Shown here in pieces: positions 35,139 to 43,887 of a stretch of DNA of 64,000 nucleotides (positions are counted from its first letter, which is position 1; each line of letters starts with the position of its first letter). The notes under the pieces were generated by a model. The model saw only the letters and a list, made by a program, of their open reading frames with translations. It did not search any database and was not told the origin of the DNA. The DNA is from Betaproteobacteria bacterium (GTDB lineage: Bacteria; Pseudomonadota; Gammaproteobacteria; Burkholderiales; Casimicrobiaceae): contig JAAFJO010000006.1 in NCBI GenBank assembly GCA_013298145.1, positions 1 through 64,000 on the forward strand. Direction: 5' to 3'. Both the position numbers and the translations under genes were made by a program.

Positions 35139-35744
35139 CTAAGCATCGTAGTAGCAAACAAAGTATGGTCGTTCCCGGAGGACTAGCGACGGGGCGTACT
35201 CGCTTGGCTGAACCGCCATTCCCTCGGCAAGAGCACCGAGTACTCCTGTTGGAGAAACGTAGGAGTGATTGTGGACCGCAACTACGTTGTCGAAGCCATA
35301 GCCATCTGGAAGACAAAAGAATTCCATGCCAAATGTGGTTCCGTATGAAAACAACTTCCCATCATTCATTTCAAAGACGAATCCGGTCCATGCCATGGTG
35401 GTCTCGCCTTCAATCTGTTTGAGCAAAGAAAGAGGAATAGCGAACCTGCTAGGTTCGACTCGCGCAATGTCGTAGTGATTGACGCGGTTTCCCGCAGCCA
35501 CAAAAGTTTTGACGATTGACTCGTAGCCATTCCCATCACGAGAACCAAAGATGCCCTTCCCCTTCTTCTCCTGAGCAAAACGCCGAATGGCGAGTTCGAC
35601 GACTGGACTGGATTTCCTCAGCATTACGCACGGGAGAAAAGTGCCGTCCGTCAGATAGACGCTACAGCGGTAGCTCTCACCGTAAATGGAGTCTGGGAAT
35701 CGCTCCACTCCGGACTTGATGTAGTCGAGGATCAAGTCGCTCAT
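35139..35744 (-). CDS. Protein of unknown function (201 residues)
   Basis: The protein starts MSDLILDYIKSGVERFPDSI and has a mixed alpha/beta composition. It contains YRCSVYLTDGTFLPCVMLRK, a segment VNHYDIARVEPSRFAIPLSL, then a glycine- and aromatic-rich part (GKLFSYGTTFGMEFFCLPDG) with VVAVHNHSYVSPTG. The composition is protein-like throughout and it has no signal peptide. I do not recognise the family. Its AT-richer appearance compared with neighbours hints at recent acquisition, but this was judged by eye only. Confidence 0.65.
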   Translation of the reverse strand: MSDLILDYIKSGVERFPDSIYGESYRCSVYLTDGTFLPCVMLRKSSPVVELAIRRFAQEKKGKGIFGSRDGNGYESIVKTFVAAGNRVNHYDIARVEPSRFAIPLSLLKQIEGETTMAWTGFVFEMNDGKLFSYGTTFGMEFFCLPDGYGFDNVVAVHNHSYVSPTGVLGALAEGMAVQPSEYAPSLVLRERPYFVCYYDA

Positions 35745-35842
35745 GAACTAAGACGCGTAACGCGAGTGATCAAACTTCGCGAATGATAACTTTTATCAAC
35801 ACGCGATTTTTAAGAGATTCGCTGGCAGTGTCGATGCGGCTC

Positions 35843-35946
35843 GTAGGGTGCGATCCTATCGCACCTTGTGGCCGATATGCGCGAAGCGCACTCGTTCAAT
35901 CCAGCATGGCTGGTATCAATGTGGGTGCGATAGGATCGCACCCTAC
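35843..35946. repeat. REP/BIME-like element, GTAGGGTGC family, copy 2
   Basis: Inverted arms GTAGGGTGCGATCCTATCGC (35843 on) and GCGATAGGATCGCACCCTAC (ending 35946) flank a centre with GCGCGAAGCGC. It is the same layout as the element at 32594 with a different palindrome core. Its right end overlaps the stop codon of the leftward RidA gene. Confidence 0.87.
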
Positions 35947-36341
35947 GCATCCGGCACGACGGCGGTTACTTCAATCTCCACCTTTGCGCGCTTTTCCATG
36001 AGTGCTGCGACGGCCACGCAGCTCATGGCGGGAAAGTTTTTGCCCATTACTTCGCGGTAGACGAGCCCAAGTTCTTTGAGGCGCGCGTTGTATTCGTCGC
36101 GATCGATGACGTACCAGGTCATGCGCACGATGTGTTCGGGCGCGGCGCCTGCGCAGGCGAGGACGGCTTTGACGTTTTCTAGCGCTTGTTTGGTTTGCGC
36201 GATGAAATCGTCGCTTTCGAATTGTTGTTGTGCATTCCAGCCGATTTGTCCGCCGACGTAGATTTGGGTGCCGCGGGCGGCGATGCCATTGGCGTAGCCC
36301 TTGGGCGGCGTCCAGTCGTCGGGTTGAAGCAATTTATGCAT
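35943..36341 (-). CDS. RidA-family protein of the anthranilate cluster
   Basis: The protein of about 132 residues (start MHKLLQPDDWTPPKGYANGI) is a RidA/YjgF member with GTQIYVGGQIGWNAQQQFES and VRMTWYVIDRDEYNARLKEL. Such proteins hydrolyse reactive enamine or imine intermediates. Its position downstream of the 2-aminobenzoate-CoA ligase gene suggests that it hydrolyses the amino group-bearing intermediate formed after the fused monooxygenase/reductase step. A longer in-frame start would translate a repeat (WFPAFAGMT is a signature of such translation) and is rejected. The TAG stop falls in the GTAGGGTGC repeat. Confidence 0.85.
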   Translation of the reverse strand: MHKLLQPDDWTPPKGYANGIAARGTQIYVGGQIGWNAQQQFESDDFIAQTKQALENVKAVLACAGAAPEHIVRMTWYVIDRDEYNARLKELGLVYREVMGKNFPAMSCVAVAALMEKRAKVEIEVTAVVPDA

Positions 36342-36381
36342 GGTGACTCCGAGCAGGCATACCTTCGCTCCACACAGCCCC

Positions 36382-36483
36382 GTCATTCCCGCGAAAGCGG
36401 GAAACCACAGGTGACACTGCAAGAGCGCTGAAAACAGTTACTCTGCTTTCGCGAGAGTGGGTTCCCGCTTTCGCGGGAATGAC
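36382..36483. repeat. REP-like element, TCATTCCCGCGAAAGCGGG family
   Basis: Arms GTCATTCCCGCGAAAGCGGG (36382 on) and CCCGCTTTCGCGGGAATGAC (ending 36483) form an inverted pair. A degraded third copy (GCTTTCGCGAGAGTGGG) stands at the right of the centre. This is a repeat type found widely in proteobacteria. It lies between the ligase and RidA genes. Confidence 0.9.
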
Positions 36484-36536
36484 AGAACCTTCATTCTGAT
36501 GACAGTCAGAAAACGAGAGACAAAGTGTCCGCATGC

Positions 36537-38153
36537 TTAACCTTCCGCGCGCAGTTTGAAGCGTTGAAGTTTTCCCGTTTCAGTGCGCGGGAGTGCATTG
36601 CGAAATTCGATTTCGCGCGGGTATTTGTACGGCGCAAGCATGGCCTTCACATGGTCTTGCAGTGTCTTCACCATGTTCATATCGTTCGCGTAACTCGGTT
36701 TCAATACTACGAAGGCTTTCACGATCATGCCGCGCTCATCGTCGGGCTTGCCGATCACGCCACATTCGGCAACCGCTGGATGTTTCAAGAGCGCATCTTC
36801 GACTTCGGGGCCGCCAACGTTGTAGCCGGAGGTGATGATCATGTCGTCCGCGCGCGCTTGGTAGAAAAAGTAGCCGTCTTCATCCTGCAAGAATGCGTCG
36901 CCTGGATAATTCCAGCCGTGTTTCACGTAATTTGCTTGGCGCGGATCGTCTAAATACTTGCAGCCGGTCGGGCCGATGACGGCGAGTTTGCCGACGGTGC
37001 CGCGCGGCACTTCATTGCCTTCATCATCGACCACTTTCGCGAGGTATCCCGGCACCACTTTGCCGATTGCGCCGCGACGCACTTCTTCGGGCGGCGATGA
37101 GATGAAGATGTGAAACATCTCAGTCGCGCCGATGCCGTCTGTCATTTCGATGCCGGTGGCTTCGCGCCAGAGCGTACGCGTAGCATCTGGCAAGCCTTCG
37201 CCTGCGCTCACGGATTTCTTGAGCGACGGCAGCGGCGCATCCTTCGCGAAGGCAGCCATTTGCCGATAGAACGTGGGCGCGGTGTAGGTGATGGTTGCGC
37301 CGATGTCGCGGATGGTTTGCACCATCGATTCCGGCGTGTAGGGTTTTGAAGGGAAATACACCGATGCGCCCACGCTCATCGGGAACAGCAGTAAACCGCC
37401 CAAGCCGAATGTAAACGCAAGCGGCGGTGAACCGATCACAATGTCTTCGCTCGTGGCTTTAAGCACATGTTTCGGCCATGCATTGCAAGCGCAAAGCAAA
37501 TCGCGATGCGTATGCATGGCGGCTTTGGGCGTACCCGTTGTGCCGGACGTGAACGCGAGCATGGCGACATCGTCGGCGCTGCCGGCATGTGTTGCGAATT
37601 CTGCGCTCATTTTTTCGGCGCGCGCTCCGAGATCATCGGGCGCGTCGGCGCGGTTGTAAATCACGACTTCGATGGCCGCGGCGATCGCACCGCACGCTAC
37701 GATGGCTTGATCGAGTTCATCGCGGAGCGCTGCATCACAGATCGCAACGGTGGGCTTCGCTTTATCAAGAATATCGCGCAGCTCTTTAGCCCGCAAAAGC
37801 GGCATGGTGGCAACCGCAACACCACCCGCTTTGACCACCGCAAGCCAAGAGAGCGCAAAGCCAATGGAATTGCTACCGCGCAAAAGCACACGATCACCGG
37901 GCTTCAGGCCGCATTCGGTCACCAACACGTTCGCGATTCGATTGACGCGCTCGAGCGATTCCGCATAGGTGAAATCCACGCGATCGCTGCGCAACATCAC
38001 CTGACTCGCATACCCTTTTGTCGCAACAGCTTCATCGAGTAACTCCCCAACAGTATGGGCATCACTACTAATTTCGTATTCTTCTGATAAATAAATGAAT
38101 TGCGGCAGTTGCCCAAGCACTTTCGTTCGAATAGCGGATAAGTTGTCTGACAT
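36537..38153 (-). CDS. 2-aminobenzoate-CoA ligase (benzoate-CoA ligase family)
   Basis: The protein of about 538 residues (start MSDNLSAIRTKVLGQ) is an AMP-forming CoA ligase. It has LAFTSGTTGTPKAAMHTHRD (phosphate-binding loop, about residues 199-218), TDGIGATEMFHIF and ARADDMIITSGYNVGGPEVE. The C-terminal lysine motif is PRTETGKLQRFKL. Its family is that of 2-aminobenzoate-CoA ligases. The upstream genes for acyl-CoA dehydrogenase, enoyl-CoA hydratase and the fused monooxygenase/reductase support anthranilate as substrate. Benzoate or salicylate remain alternatives. The frame upstream of 38153 is less likely to be translated. Confidence 0.87.
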   Translation of the reverse strand: MSDNLSAIRTKVLGQLPQFIYLSEEYEISSDAHTVGELLDEAVATKGYASQVMLRSDRVDFTYAESLERVNRIANVLVTECGLKPGDRVLLRGSNSIGFALSWLAVVKAGGVAVATMPLLRAKELRDILDKAKPTVAICDAALRDELDQAIVACGAIAAAIEVVIYNRADAPDDLGARAEKMSAEFATHAGSADDVAMLAFTSGTTGTPKAAMHTHRDLLCACNAWPKHVLKATSEDIVIGSPPLAFTFGLGGLLLFPMSVGASVYFPSKPYTPESMVQTIRDIGATITYTAPTFYRQMAAFAKDAPLPSLKKSVSAGEGLPDATRTLWREATGIEMTDGIGATEMFHIFISSPPEEVRRGAIGKVVPGYLAKVVDDEGNEVPRGTVGKLAVIGPTGCKYLDDPRQANYVKHGWNYPGDAFLQDEDGYFFYQARADDMIITSGYNVGGPEVEDALLKHPAVAECGVIGKPDDERGMIVKAFVVLKPSYANDMNMVKTLQDHVKAMLAPYKYPREIEFRNALPRTETGKLQRFKLRAEG

Positions 38154-38190
38154 TTCGCTTGGCTCGTTACTTGGGTCTCGACCTTCCACA

Positions 38191-39369
38191 TCACGCTCCT
38201 TGCGCGGCCGAGGCGGCCTCGGCGAGCATCGCTTTCCCCACAATCAATTGCTGCACTTCAGTCGCGCCCTCGTAAATGCGCAGTGATCGGATGTCGCGAT
38301 AGAGATGCTCGACAACTGCGCCCACTTCCACGCCGCGCCCGCCATGCATTTGCAGCGCCATATCAATCACGCGCTGCGCGTTCTCGGTCGCAGTCATCTT
38401 CGCCATCGCCGCTTCTTTCGTGGTGCGCGCATCTTGTTTGTCGCGCAACCACGCAGCGCGATAGGTGAGCAGCGCAGCCGCGTCGATCAGCGTCGCCATC
38501 TCACCGAGCTTCGCTTGCGTCAACTGAAAATCTGCGAGCGTTTGCTTGAACATTTTTCGGGTCGTGCTCCACGCAATGGCCTCATGCAGTGCGCGACGCG
38601 CCATGCCAAGCGCAGCCGCCGCGACCGAGGCGCGGAAGATGTCGAGCGTTTGCATTGCAAGCTTGAAGCCGCCATCGACCGAACCAAGCAGCGCCGTTTT
38701 GGGGACAACACAGTTTTCGAATTTCAATGTCGCCAGCGGATGCGGCGCCATTACGTGAATGTGCGCGGAATCATCAAGGCCCGGCGTTTTCGCATCAACG
38801 ATGAATGCGGTGATGCCGCGTGAGCCCGCTTCGGGATTTGTTTTTGCGAAGGCACAGTAGAAGTCTGCGAGGCCACCGTTGCTTATCCAGGTCTTCGTTC
38901 CGTTCAGCACGTAGCCGTTCGCTGTTTCAACGGCGGTGGTTGCCATCGCGGCCACATCCGATCCTGCGTCGGGCTCTGAAAGTGCGAAGGCGGCGATCTT
39001 TGCGCCCCTTGCGACAGCGGGCAAGTATTTCGCGCGTTGCTCACCCGTGCCGGCGAGCGTGATCGCGCCGGAGCCTAAGCCTTGCATGGCGAATGCGAAA
39101 TCGGCGAGCGGCGAATGAAACGCCAGGTTCTCACGCAAGATCACGAGCGCGCGCGAATCGAGTTGATCGAGCATGCCGCCATCACGTTTTGCAACGCAAT
39201 AGCGAAGCCATTGATTTTTTCCGAGCAGCGAAACCCAATCGCGGCAAGCGCGGCGGTCATCCGCTTCATCAATCGATTGCTTCGGTAACCAATCGGCAAG
39301 GCAATTGCCAATTTCGCGATGGGCGTTGTCGAAGAACGGAAGGCCAAGGTGGTCGGTCGCTGCGCGCAT
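38191..39369 (-). CDS. Acyl-CoA dehydrogenase of the anthranilate cluster
   Basis: The 392-residue flavoprotein is full length. It has the signature ALSEPDAGSDVAA near residue 135, a helical C-terminal domain and MQMHGGRGVEVGAVVEHLYR, then IYEGATEVQQLIVGK, where the Glu is the usual catalytic base. In the 2-aminobenzoyl-CoA route it would dehydrogenate the reduced alicyclic CoA thioester in a beta-oxidation-like sequence. It starts two bases before the enoyl-CoA hydratase stop, so the two are tightly linked. Confidence 0.9.
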   Translation of the reverse strand: MRAATDHLGLPFFDNAHREIGNCLADWLPKQSIDEADDRRACRDWVSLLGKNQWLRYCVAKRDGGMLDQLDSRALVILRENLAFHSPLADFAFAMQGLGSGAITLAGTGEQRAKYLPAVARGAKIAAFALSEPDAGSDVAAMATTAVETANGYVLNGTKTWISNGGLADFYCAFAKTNPEAGSRGITAFIVDAKTPGLDDSAHIHVMAPHPLATLKFENCVVPKTALLGSVDGGFKLAMQTLDIFRASVAAAALGMARRALHEAIAWSTTRKMFKQTLADFQLTQAKLGEMATLIDAAALLTYRAAWLRDKQDARTTKEAAMAKMTATENAQRVIDMALQMHGGRGVEVGAVVEHLYRDIRSLRIYEGATEVQQLIVGKAMLAEAASAAQGA

Positions 39370-39371
39370 CG

Positions 39372-40226
39372 CTAATCTCCCTTAAAAACCGGTTTCTGCT
39401 TCGCCGAAAACGCTTCGTATGCGCGACGAAAATCCTCGGTCTTCATGCAGATCGCCTGAGCTTGCGCTTCGGCTTCTATGGCCATGTCAATCGTCATGCT
39501 CCATTCTTGATTGAGCATGTTTTTGGTCATCGCGTGACCGAATGCGGGGCCGCTCGCGAGCTCAGCGGCGAGCGATTGTGCGGCGGTAAGTAGCGCGTCT
39601 GGTTCGTGCAGTGCGTTGAAAAAGCCCCAGGCTTTGCCCTCGTCCGCCGTCATCGCGCGGCCGGTGAATAGCAACTCGCTCGCGCGCCCCTGCCCGATCA
39701 TGCGCGGGAGGAGCGCGCATGCGCCCATGTCTGCTCCCGCGAGGCCCACGCGTGTGAAAAGGAATGCGGTCTTCGTGCGCGGCGTGCCCATACGCATGTC
39801 AGCCGCGAGCGCGATCATCGCACCGGCACCGGCGCAAACGCCATCAATCGCCGCGATGATGGGTTGCGGACAGTGGCGCATCGCCTTCACAAGATCGCCC
39901 GTCATGCGAGTGAATTCGAGCAATTCGGGCATCGTCATCTTGGTGAGCGGCCCGATGATTTCGTGCACATCGCCGCCCGAGCAGAAATTACCGCCCTCAC
40001 CCGCGACGACAATCGCCTTCACGTCTGTGGCGTAGTTCAATGCGCGGAACAAATCGCGAAGCTCGCCATACGAATCAAAGGTGAGCGGATTTTTTCGCTC
40101 GGGCCGATTGAGCGTGAACGTCGCGACGCTGTCTTTGCATTCGTAACGAAAGTGTTTTGCGACGTAATTCGCTTTCACATCGAATTGTGCGCGCATCGGG
40201 TTATCAGTAGCGATGAAATGTTTCAT
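39372..40226 (-). CDS. Enoyl-CoA hydratase/isomerase of the anthranilate cluster
   Basis: The protein from [14 protein letters not shown] is about 284 residues. It has the crotonase fold: [20 protein letters not shown], the oxyanion-hole loop [15 protein letters not shown], and [17 protein letters not shown]. The later [15 protein letters not shown] lacks the classic Glu of water-adding hydratases, so an isomerase or ring-hydrolase role is possible. Its ATG overlaps the MarR TGA as ATGA, indicating coupling. A longer frame to 40334 lies within the MarR gene and is rejected. Confidence 0.87.
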   Translation of the reverse strand: MKHFIATDNPMRAQFDVKANYVAKHFRYECKDSVATFTLNRPERKNPLTFDSYGELRDLFRALNYATDVKAIVVAGEGGNFCSGGDVHEIIGPLTKMTMPELLEFTRMTGDLVKAMRHCPQPIIAAIDGVCAGAGAMIALAADMRMGTPRTKTAFLFTRVGLAGADMGACALLPRMIGQGRASELLFTGRAMTADEGKAWGFFNALHEPDALLTAAQSLAAELASGPAFGHAMTKNMLNQEWSMTIDMAIEAEAQAQAICMKTEDFRRAYEAFSAKQKPVFKGD

Positions 40227-40699
40227 GCAGTTTCTTCTTCCATTGTCTTCTGATGCGACTTCAATCGCCCGAGCAACTTCGCAAGCGTGGCGCGCTCCGC
40301 AGCGCTCAACGACGCGAACGCATCGACGATCCATTGCTCATTCTCTCGCGCCATCGCCGCAAACGTTTTGCGCCCGCGCGCGGTGAGGCAGACGCGATAG
40401 GCGCGACGATCACCTTCCACATCGTTTCTCTCGACCAGACCCTCGCTGACGAGCTGATCGGTGATGCCCGTGACGTTGCCGCCCGTCACCATCATGCGGC
40501 GCGACAGCTCTTTCATGAGCATGCCATCGGGTTCACGCTCTAACTGCGCCATCAAATCGAAACGCGGCAGCGTGGTGTTGAATTGTTCGCGCAGATTACT
40601 GCGAACGCGCGTTTCGATGAGTTGCGTGCAGGTGAGCAGGCGCAGCCAAAGGCGCAATTCGTCCGGGTGTTCGCTATGGATTCGGGCTTCTAAGTCCAT
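40223..40699 (-). CDS. MarR-family regulator of the anthranilate cluster
   Basis: The 158-residue protein has the MarR layout: an N-terminal helical dimer part ([20 protein letters not shown]), the helix-turn-helix ([20 protein letters not shown], then [11 protein letters not shown]) and the wing ([20 protein letters not shown]). It precedes and overlaps the enoyl-CoA hydratase gene, so regulator and enzymes are made together. The likely inducer is an aromatic CoA thioester or acid. REP-like elements separate it from the fused enzyme gene upstream. Confidence 0.9.
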   Translation of the reverse strand: MDLEARIHSEHPDELRLWLRLLTCTQLIETRVRSNLREQFNTTLPRFDLMAQLEREPDGMLMKELSRRMMVTGGNVTGITDQLVSEGLVERNDVEGDRRAYRVCLTARGRKTFAAMARENEQWIVDAFASLSAAERATLAKLLGRLKSHQKTMEEETA

Positions 40700-40730
40700 A
40701 GGTCAACCAGATCGCCTCGCGATGAGACTA

Positions 40731-40763
40731 GCGTAGCCCGGATGACGTGCATCCGGGCTACGC
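40731..40763. repeat. Perfect hairpin repeat, GTAGCCCGGATG type
   Basis: GCGTAGCCCGGATG pairs perfectly with CATCCGGGCTACGC around the five-base loop ACGTG. The motif is widespread as a bacterial palindromic repeat. It stands directly beside the TGTAGGCG element at 40768. Confidence 0.88.
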
Positions 40764-40767
40764 GTCT

Positions 40768-40871
40768 TGTAGGCGCGGGCTTGACCGCGCTCTGTTCCTG
40801 TCGGCGACAGCTTGACGTCGCTTCTCGCCTTGGTTCGACGGTTGAGACGCGCGGTCAAGCCCGCGCCTACA
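40768..40871. repeat. REP/BIME-like element, TGTAGGCG family
   Basis: Arms beginning TGTAGGCGCGGGCTTGACC (40768-40790) and its exact inverse (40849-40871) enclose about 58 bases. The centre includes a diverged arm (CAGCTTGACGTCGC). It lies between the fused monooxygenase/reductase gene and the MarR gene. Confidence 0.9.
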
Positions 40872-40922
40872 AAACCGAGCACGATTAATCTACGCATCAT
40901 TACGGACGCGCCTACAAACGGA

Positions 40923-43307
40923 TCAGCCACGTGCTTCCTCGTCATTCGTTTTCGCGGTCGCGGCGGCGATCGCCTGCTGCTTCGCAATTTCGCGATAGAG
41001 CTGATCGCGGCCACTCAAATATTGCTTCGGCCATTCGATATCGCGACTCTGCAATTTCGCGGCTTCGTGCAAAGTCCACGCCGGGTCCGCTAGATGCGGA
41101 CGCGCAACGGCGCACAAATCCGCGCGACCCGCGGCAATGATGCTGTTAGCGTGGTCGGCCTCGGAAATCGCGCCGACTGCGATGGTGGCGATGCCCACTT
41201 CGTTACGAATCCGATCTGCGAACGGCGTTTGATACATGCGACCGTACACGGGCTTCGCGGCGCGCGTGGTCTGACCTGAAGAAACGTCGATCATGTCTGC
41301 GCCCGCTTCTTTGAAAAGCCGCGCGATCACAATCGCATCGTCTGGTGTGTTGCCGCCTTCAGCCCAATCATGCGCGGAGATGCGAACGCTCATCGGCTTA
41401 TCACTCGGCCACACTGCGCGCATCGCGCGAAACACTTCCAGCGGATAGCGACAGCGGTTTTCAAGCGAGCCGCCGTATTCATCGGTGCGCGCATTGGTGA
41501 GCGGGCAAATGAAGCCGGAAAGCAAGTAGCCGTGTGCGCAGTGCAATTCAATCCAATCGAAGCCCGCACGCAGCGCGCGCTTGGTCGATTCAACGAAGGC
41601 GGCGGTCATCGCATCCATGTCGGCGCGGGTCATCGCCCTCGGAATTTGGTTCTGCGGGCCGTAGGCGATTTCGCTAGCAGCTATAAGCGGCCAGTTCTCG
41701 TTTAATAAGGGCTCATCTGTAGTTTCCCATCCTACTTGGGTCGAGCCTTTTGCGCCGCTATGCCCCAATTGAATTGCGGCTTTAGCCGTAGAGTTCGAAT
41801 GAATGAACGCAACGATTTTCGCGAGCGCCGCCTCATGTTCGTCAGTCGCGAGCACGGGGCAGCCAAGAGAAATTCGGCCATCCATCGTGGGGCTCGTCAT
41901 CTCCACAAACACCATCGCCGCGCCGCCCAGCGCTCGCGCGCCGAGATGCACGAGATGGAAGTCGTTCACCACGCCGTCCTTCGCTGAGTAAGTCGCCATT
42001 GGCGAAACAACGATGCGGTTTTTGAGCGAGAGGCCGCGCACGGTGAACGGCGTCAACATCGGCGCTACGGCGCGCGGCTTTTTCGCGAACCATTGCTCAT
42101 AGCCGTCGAGCCAGCGCTTGTCTCGAAGACGCAAGTTTTCGTGGCTGATTCGTTGAGAGCGCGTGAGCAGTGAATAGGCGAACTGTTCGGCCTCCATGCC
42201 CGTGTAGCGATCCACGTTTTCGAACCACTCGGTTGAGTTACGCGCAGCATTCTGAATCTTCAACACTTCAACGGAGCGGCGCGCCTCGTAATGCGCGAGC
42301 ACGTCTTCCATCGATTCATCGCGATCGAATTCGTTGGCCAAATCAATCGCATCTTCCAGCGCGAGCTTGGTGCCCGAGCCGATGGAGAAATGCGCCGTGT
42401 GCGCCGCATCGCCCATGAGAACAATCGGTACGCGTTTGCCGTTGGCGAGCGATTGCCAGTGAACCCAGGTTTTACAGACGACGCGCGGGAAGCGAATCCA
42501 GATCGCCGAACCGCGAAGGTGCGACGCATTCGACATCAAACCATGACCGTCGAGATACTTCGCGAAGAGCTTCTCGCAAAACGCAACGCCCTCTTCTTGC
42601 GACATCGCATCAAGGCCGTGCGCCTTCCACACCTCCTCGGGCGTTTCAACGATGAAGGTTGACGTGTCTTTGTTGAATTTGTAGGCATGCGCCTGAAACC
42701 AGCCGTGCTCGGTTTTCTCAAAAGCAAAGGTGAACGCGTCAAACGTTTTCTTGGTGCCGAGCCACACGAAGCGGCATTTGCGCAGATCGATGTCGGGCTG
42801 GAAAGTGTCGGCGTAGCGCGTACGAATCCGGCTGTTCAAGCCATCGCTTGCAATCACGAGATCAGCATCGTATTGCGCAGCAAGCGCTTGATCATCGCTC
42901 ACGTCGGTTTCGAAAACGAGGTTCACACCGAGCGCTTCGCAACGCGCTTGAAGAATGTTTAGCAAATGCTTTCGTCCGATGCCGCAGAACCCATGTCCGC
43001 CGGAGCGAACCTGCGCGTCCTTGAAGAACACGTCGATATCGTCCCAGTGGTTAAACGCATCACCGATCTCTTTGGCGGTCACCGTATCCGCACGAGCCAG
43101 GTTCTGCAAGGTCTGATCCGAGAGTACAACGCCCCAGCCAAAGGTGTCATACGGACGGTTACGTTCCACCACGGTCACAGTGCGGCTCGGGTCGCGCAGT
43201 TTCATCAGAATCGCGAAATACAGCCCTGCGGGGCCACCGCCGATGCAAAGGATTCGCCGAGCGAGTAAGGGCGTCGCGATGGAGCTGGGAGCGCTGGAGA
43301 TCAACAT
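40923..43307 (-). CDS. Fused 2-aminobenzoyl-CoA monooxygenase/reductase (salicyloyl-CoA hydroxylase-like)
   Basis: The protein of about 794 residues (start [13 protein letters not shown]) joins two flavoenzymes. The N-terminal half is a class A FAD monooxygenase ([20 protein letters not shown], later [20 protein letters not shown]). From about residue 395 the C-terminal half is an old yellow enzyme-like reductase ([52 protein letters not shown]). This fusion matches the enzyme that hydroxylates and reduces 2-aminobenzoyl-CoA in the aerobic CoA-dependent anthranilate pathway. Genomes often label it bifunctional salicylyl-CoA 5-hydroxylase. The neighbouring CoA ligase and beta-oxidation genes favour anthranilate. 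Confidence 0.9.
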   Translation of the reverse strand: MLISSAPSSIATPLLARRILCIGGGPAGLYFAILMKLRDPSRTVTVVERNRPYDTFGWGVVLSDQTLQNLARADTVTAKEIGDAFNHWDDIDVFFKDAQVRSGGHGFCGIGRKHLLNILQARCEALGVNLVFETDVSDDQALAAQYDADLVIASDGLNSRIRTRYADTFQPDIDLRKCRFVWLGTKKTFDAFTFAFEKTEHGWFQAHAYKFNKDTSTFIVETPEEVWKAHGLDAMSQEEGVAFCEKLFAKYLDGHGLMSNASHLRGSAIWIRFPRVVCKTWVHWQSLANGKRVPIVLMGDAAHTAHFSIGSGTKLALEDAIDLANEFDRDESMEDVLAHYEARRSVEVLKIQNAARNSTEWFENVDRYTGMEAEQFAYSLLTRSQRISHENLRLRDKRWLDGYEQWFAKKPRAVAPMLTPFTVRGLSLKNRIVVSPMATYSAKDGVVNDFHLVHLGARALGGAAMVFVEMTSPTMDGRISLGCPVLATDEHEAALAKIVAFIHSNSTAKAAIQLGHSGAKGSTQVGWETTDEPLLNENWPLIAASEIAYGPQNQIPRAMTRADMDAMTAAFVESTKRALRAGFDWIELHCAHGYLLSGFICPLTNARTDEYGGSLENRCRYPLEVFRAMRAVWPSDKPMSVRISAHDWAEGGNTPDDAIVIARLFKEAGADMIDVSSGQTTRAAKPVYGRMYQTPFADRIRNEVGIATIAVGAISEADHANSIIAAGRADLCAVARPHLADPAWTLHEAAKLQSRDIEWPKQYLSGRDQLYREIAKQQAIAAATAKTNDEEARG

Positions 43308-43387
43308 AACTGCGTTGTGATTCTTCGTGGAAACTACCACCTGTATCACTTTATGTCGCAATAGTTTAAATGTCAACTAAATGACAA
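43308..43387 (-). promoter_or_regulatory. Promoter region of the fused monooxygenase/reductase gene
   Basis: The AT-rich stretch upstream of the 43307 start contains TGTCAACTAAATGACA (43369-43384), a TGTCA/TGACA inverted repeat with six bases between the arms. It is a plausible operator for the cluster's MarR regulator. Promoter boxes are not clear. Confidence 0.4.
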
Positions 43388-43388
43388 A

Positions 43389-43414
43389 CAAAAAAGCAGC
43401 CCGCAGGCTGCTCT
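43389..43414 (-). terminator. Rho-independent terminator after the YegP-type gene
   Basis: Read leftward, AGCAGCC pairs with GGCTGCT around a four-base loop and a run of six T follows. It lies about 25 bases after the stop of the YegP-type gene and insulates the anthranilate cluster from the PHA region. Confidence 0.85.
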
Positions 43415-43437
43415 TTCGCAACCAAAACGGCGCGAGC

Positions 43438-43770
43438 TTAAGTCATGTCCTTAATCGTTTTGGACGCACCATTCGTCTTCACGGAGGCAATACCATTGTC
43501 GCGGCCGTCTTCCGAGGCATACATCTGGCTCGTGCCGATCACTTGGTGATTCGCCGCCTTCAGGTTAAACATGAACTTACCGTTAGCCGCCGTTTTCTTT
43601 TCGAAGCGATCATTGTTGCCGCAATTGGTCTGCACAGAAGCAATCCCGTTTTCGGCTGACGCTTTCGCTTGATAGAGTTCGCTGGTGAGAATCGTTTCGC
43701 TGTTACCCGCTTTGAGCACAAAACGGAATTGACCGTCGCTGCTCTTGCTCAGTTCGTACCACCCTGCCAT
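43438..43770 (-). CDS. YegP-type protein, tandem DUF1508
   Basis: The protein of about 110 residues (start MAGWYELSKSSDGQFRF) has two DUF1508 repeats: YELSKSSDGQFRFVLKAGNS, then KKTAANGKFMFNLKAANHQV. Both repeats share the pattern G-x-F-x-F-x-L-K-A and a later NGI-ASV. The start is chosen by a GGAGATT site. The family fold is known but its function is not. It sits just after phaB in the same direction and ends at a clear terminator, so it may be the last gene of the PHA unit. Confidence 0.9.
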   Translation of the reverse strand: MAGWYELSKSSDGQFRFVLKAGNSETILTSELYQAKASAENGIASVQTNCGNNDRFEKKTAANGKFMFNLKAANHQVIGTSQMYASEDGRDNGIASVKTNGASKTIKDMT

Positions 43771-43887
43771 GACAATCTCCTCTGACGTTGAATGAGACCC
43801 GCACAAAACGGAACACGTACGGATTGTGCAACGCAACGCGCACGAACACAACCCCGCGCACTCGTGTGATCACGCGGGGCTGGGCGC

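Noticed and set aside
36342..36422. Upstream extension of the RidA gene beginning MQCHLWFPAFAGMTG
   Set aside because: WFPAFAGMT is a typical translation of the TCATTCCCGCG repeat, and the extension is missing from the family.
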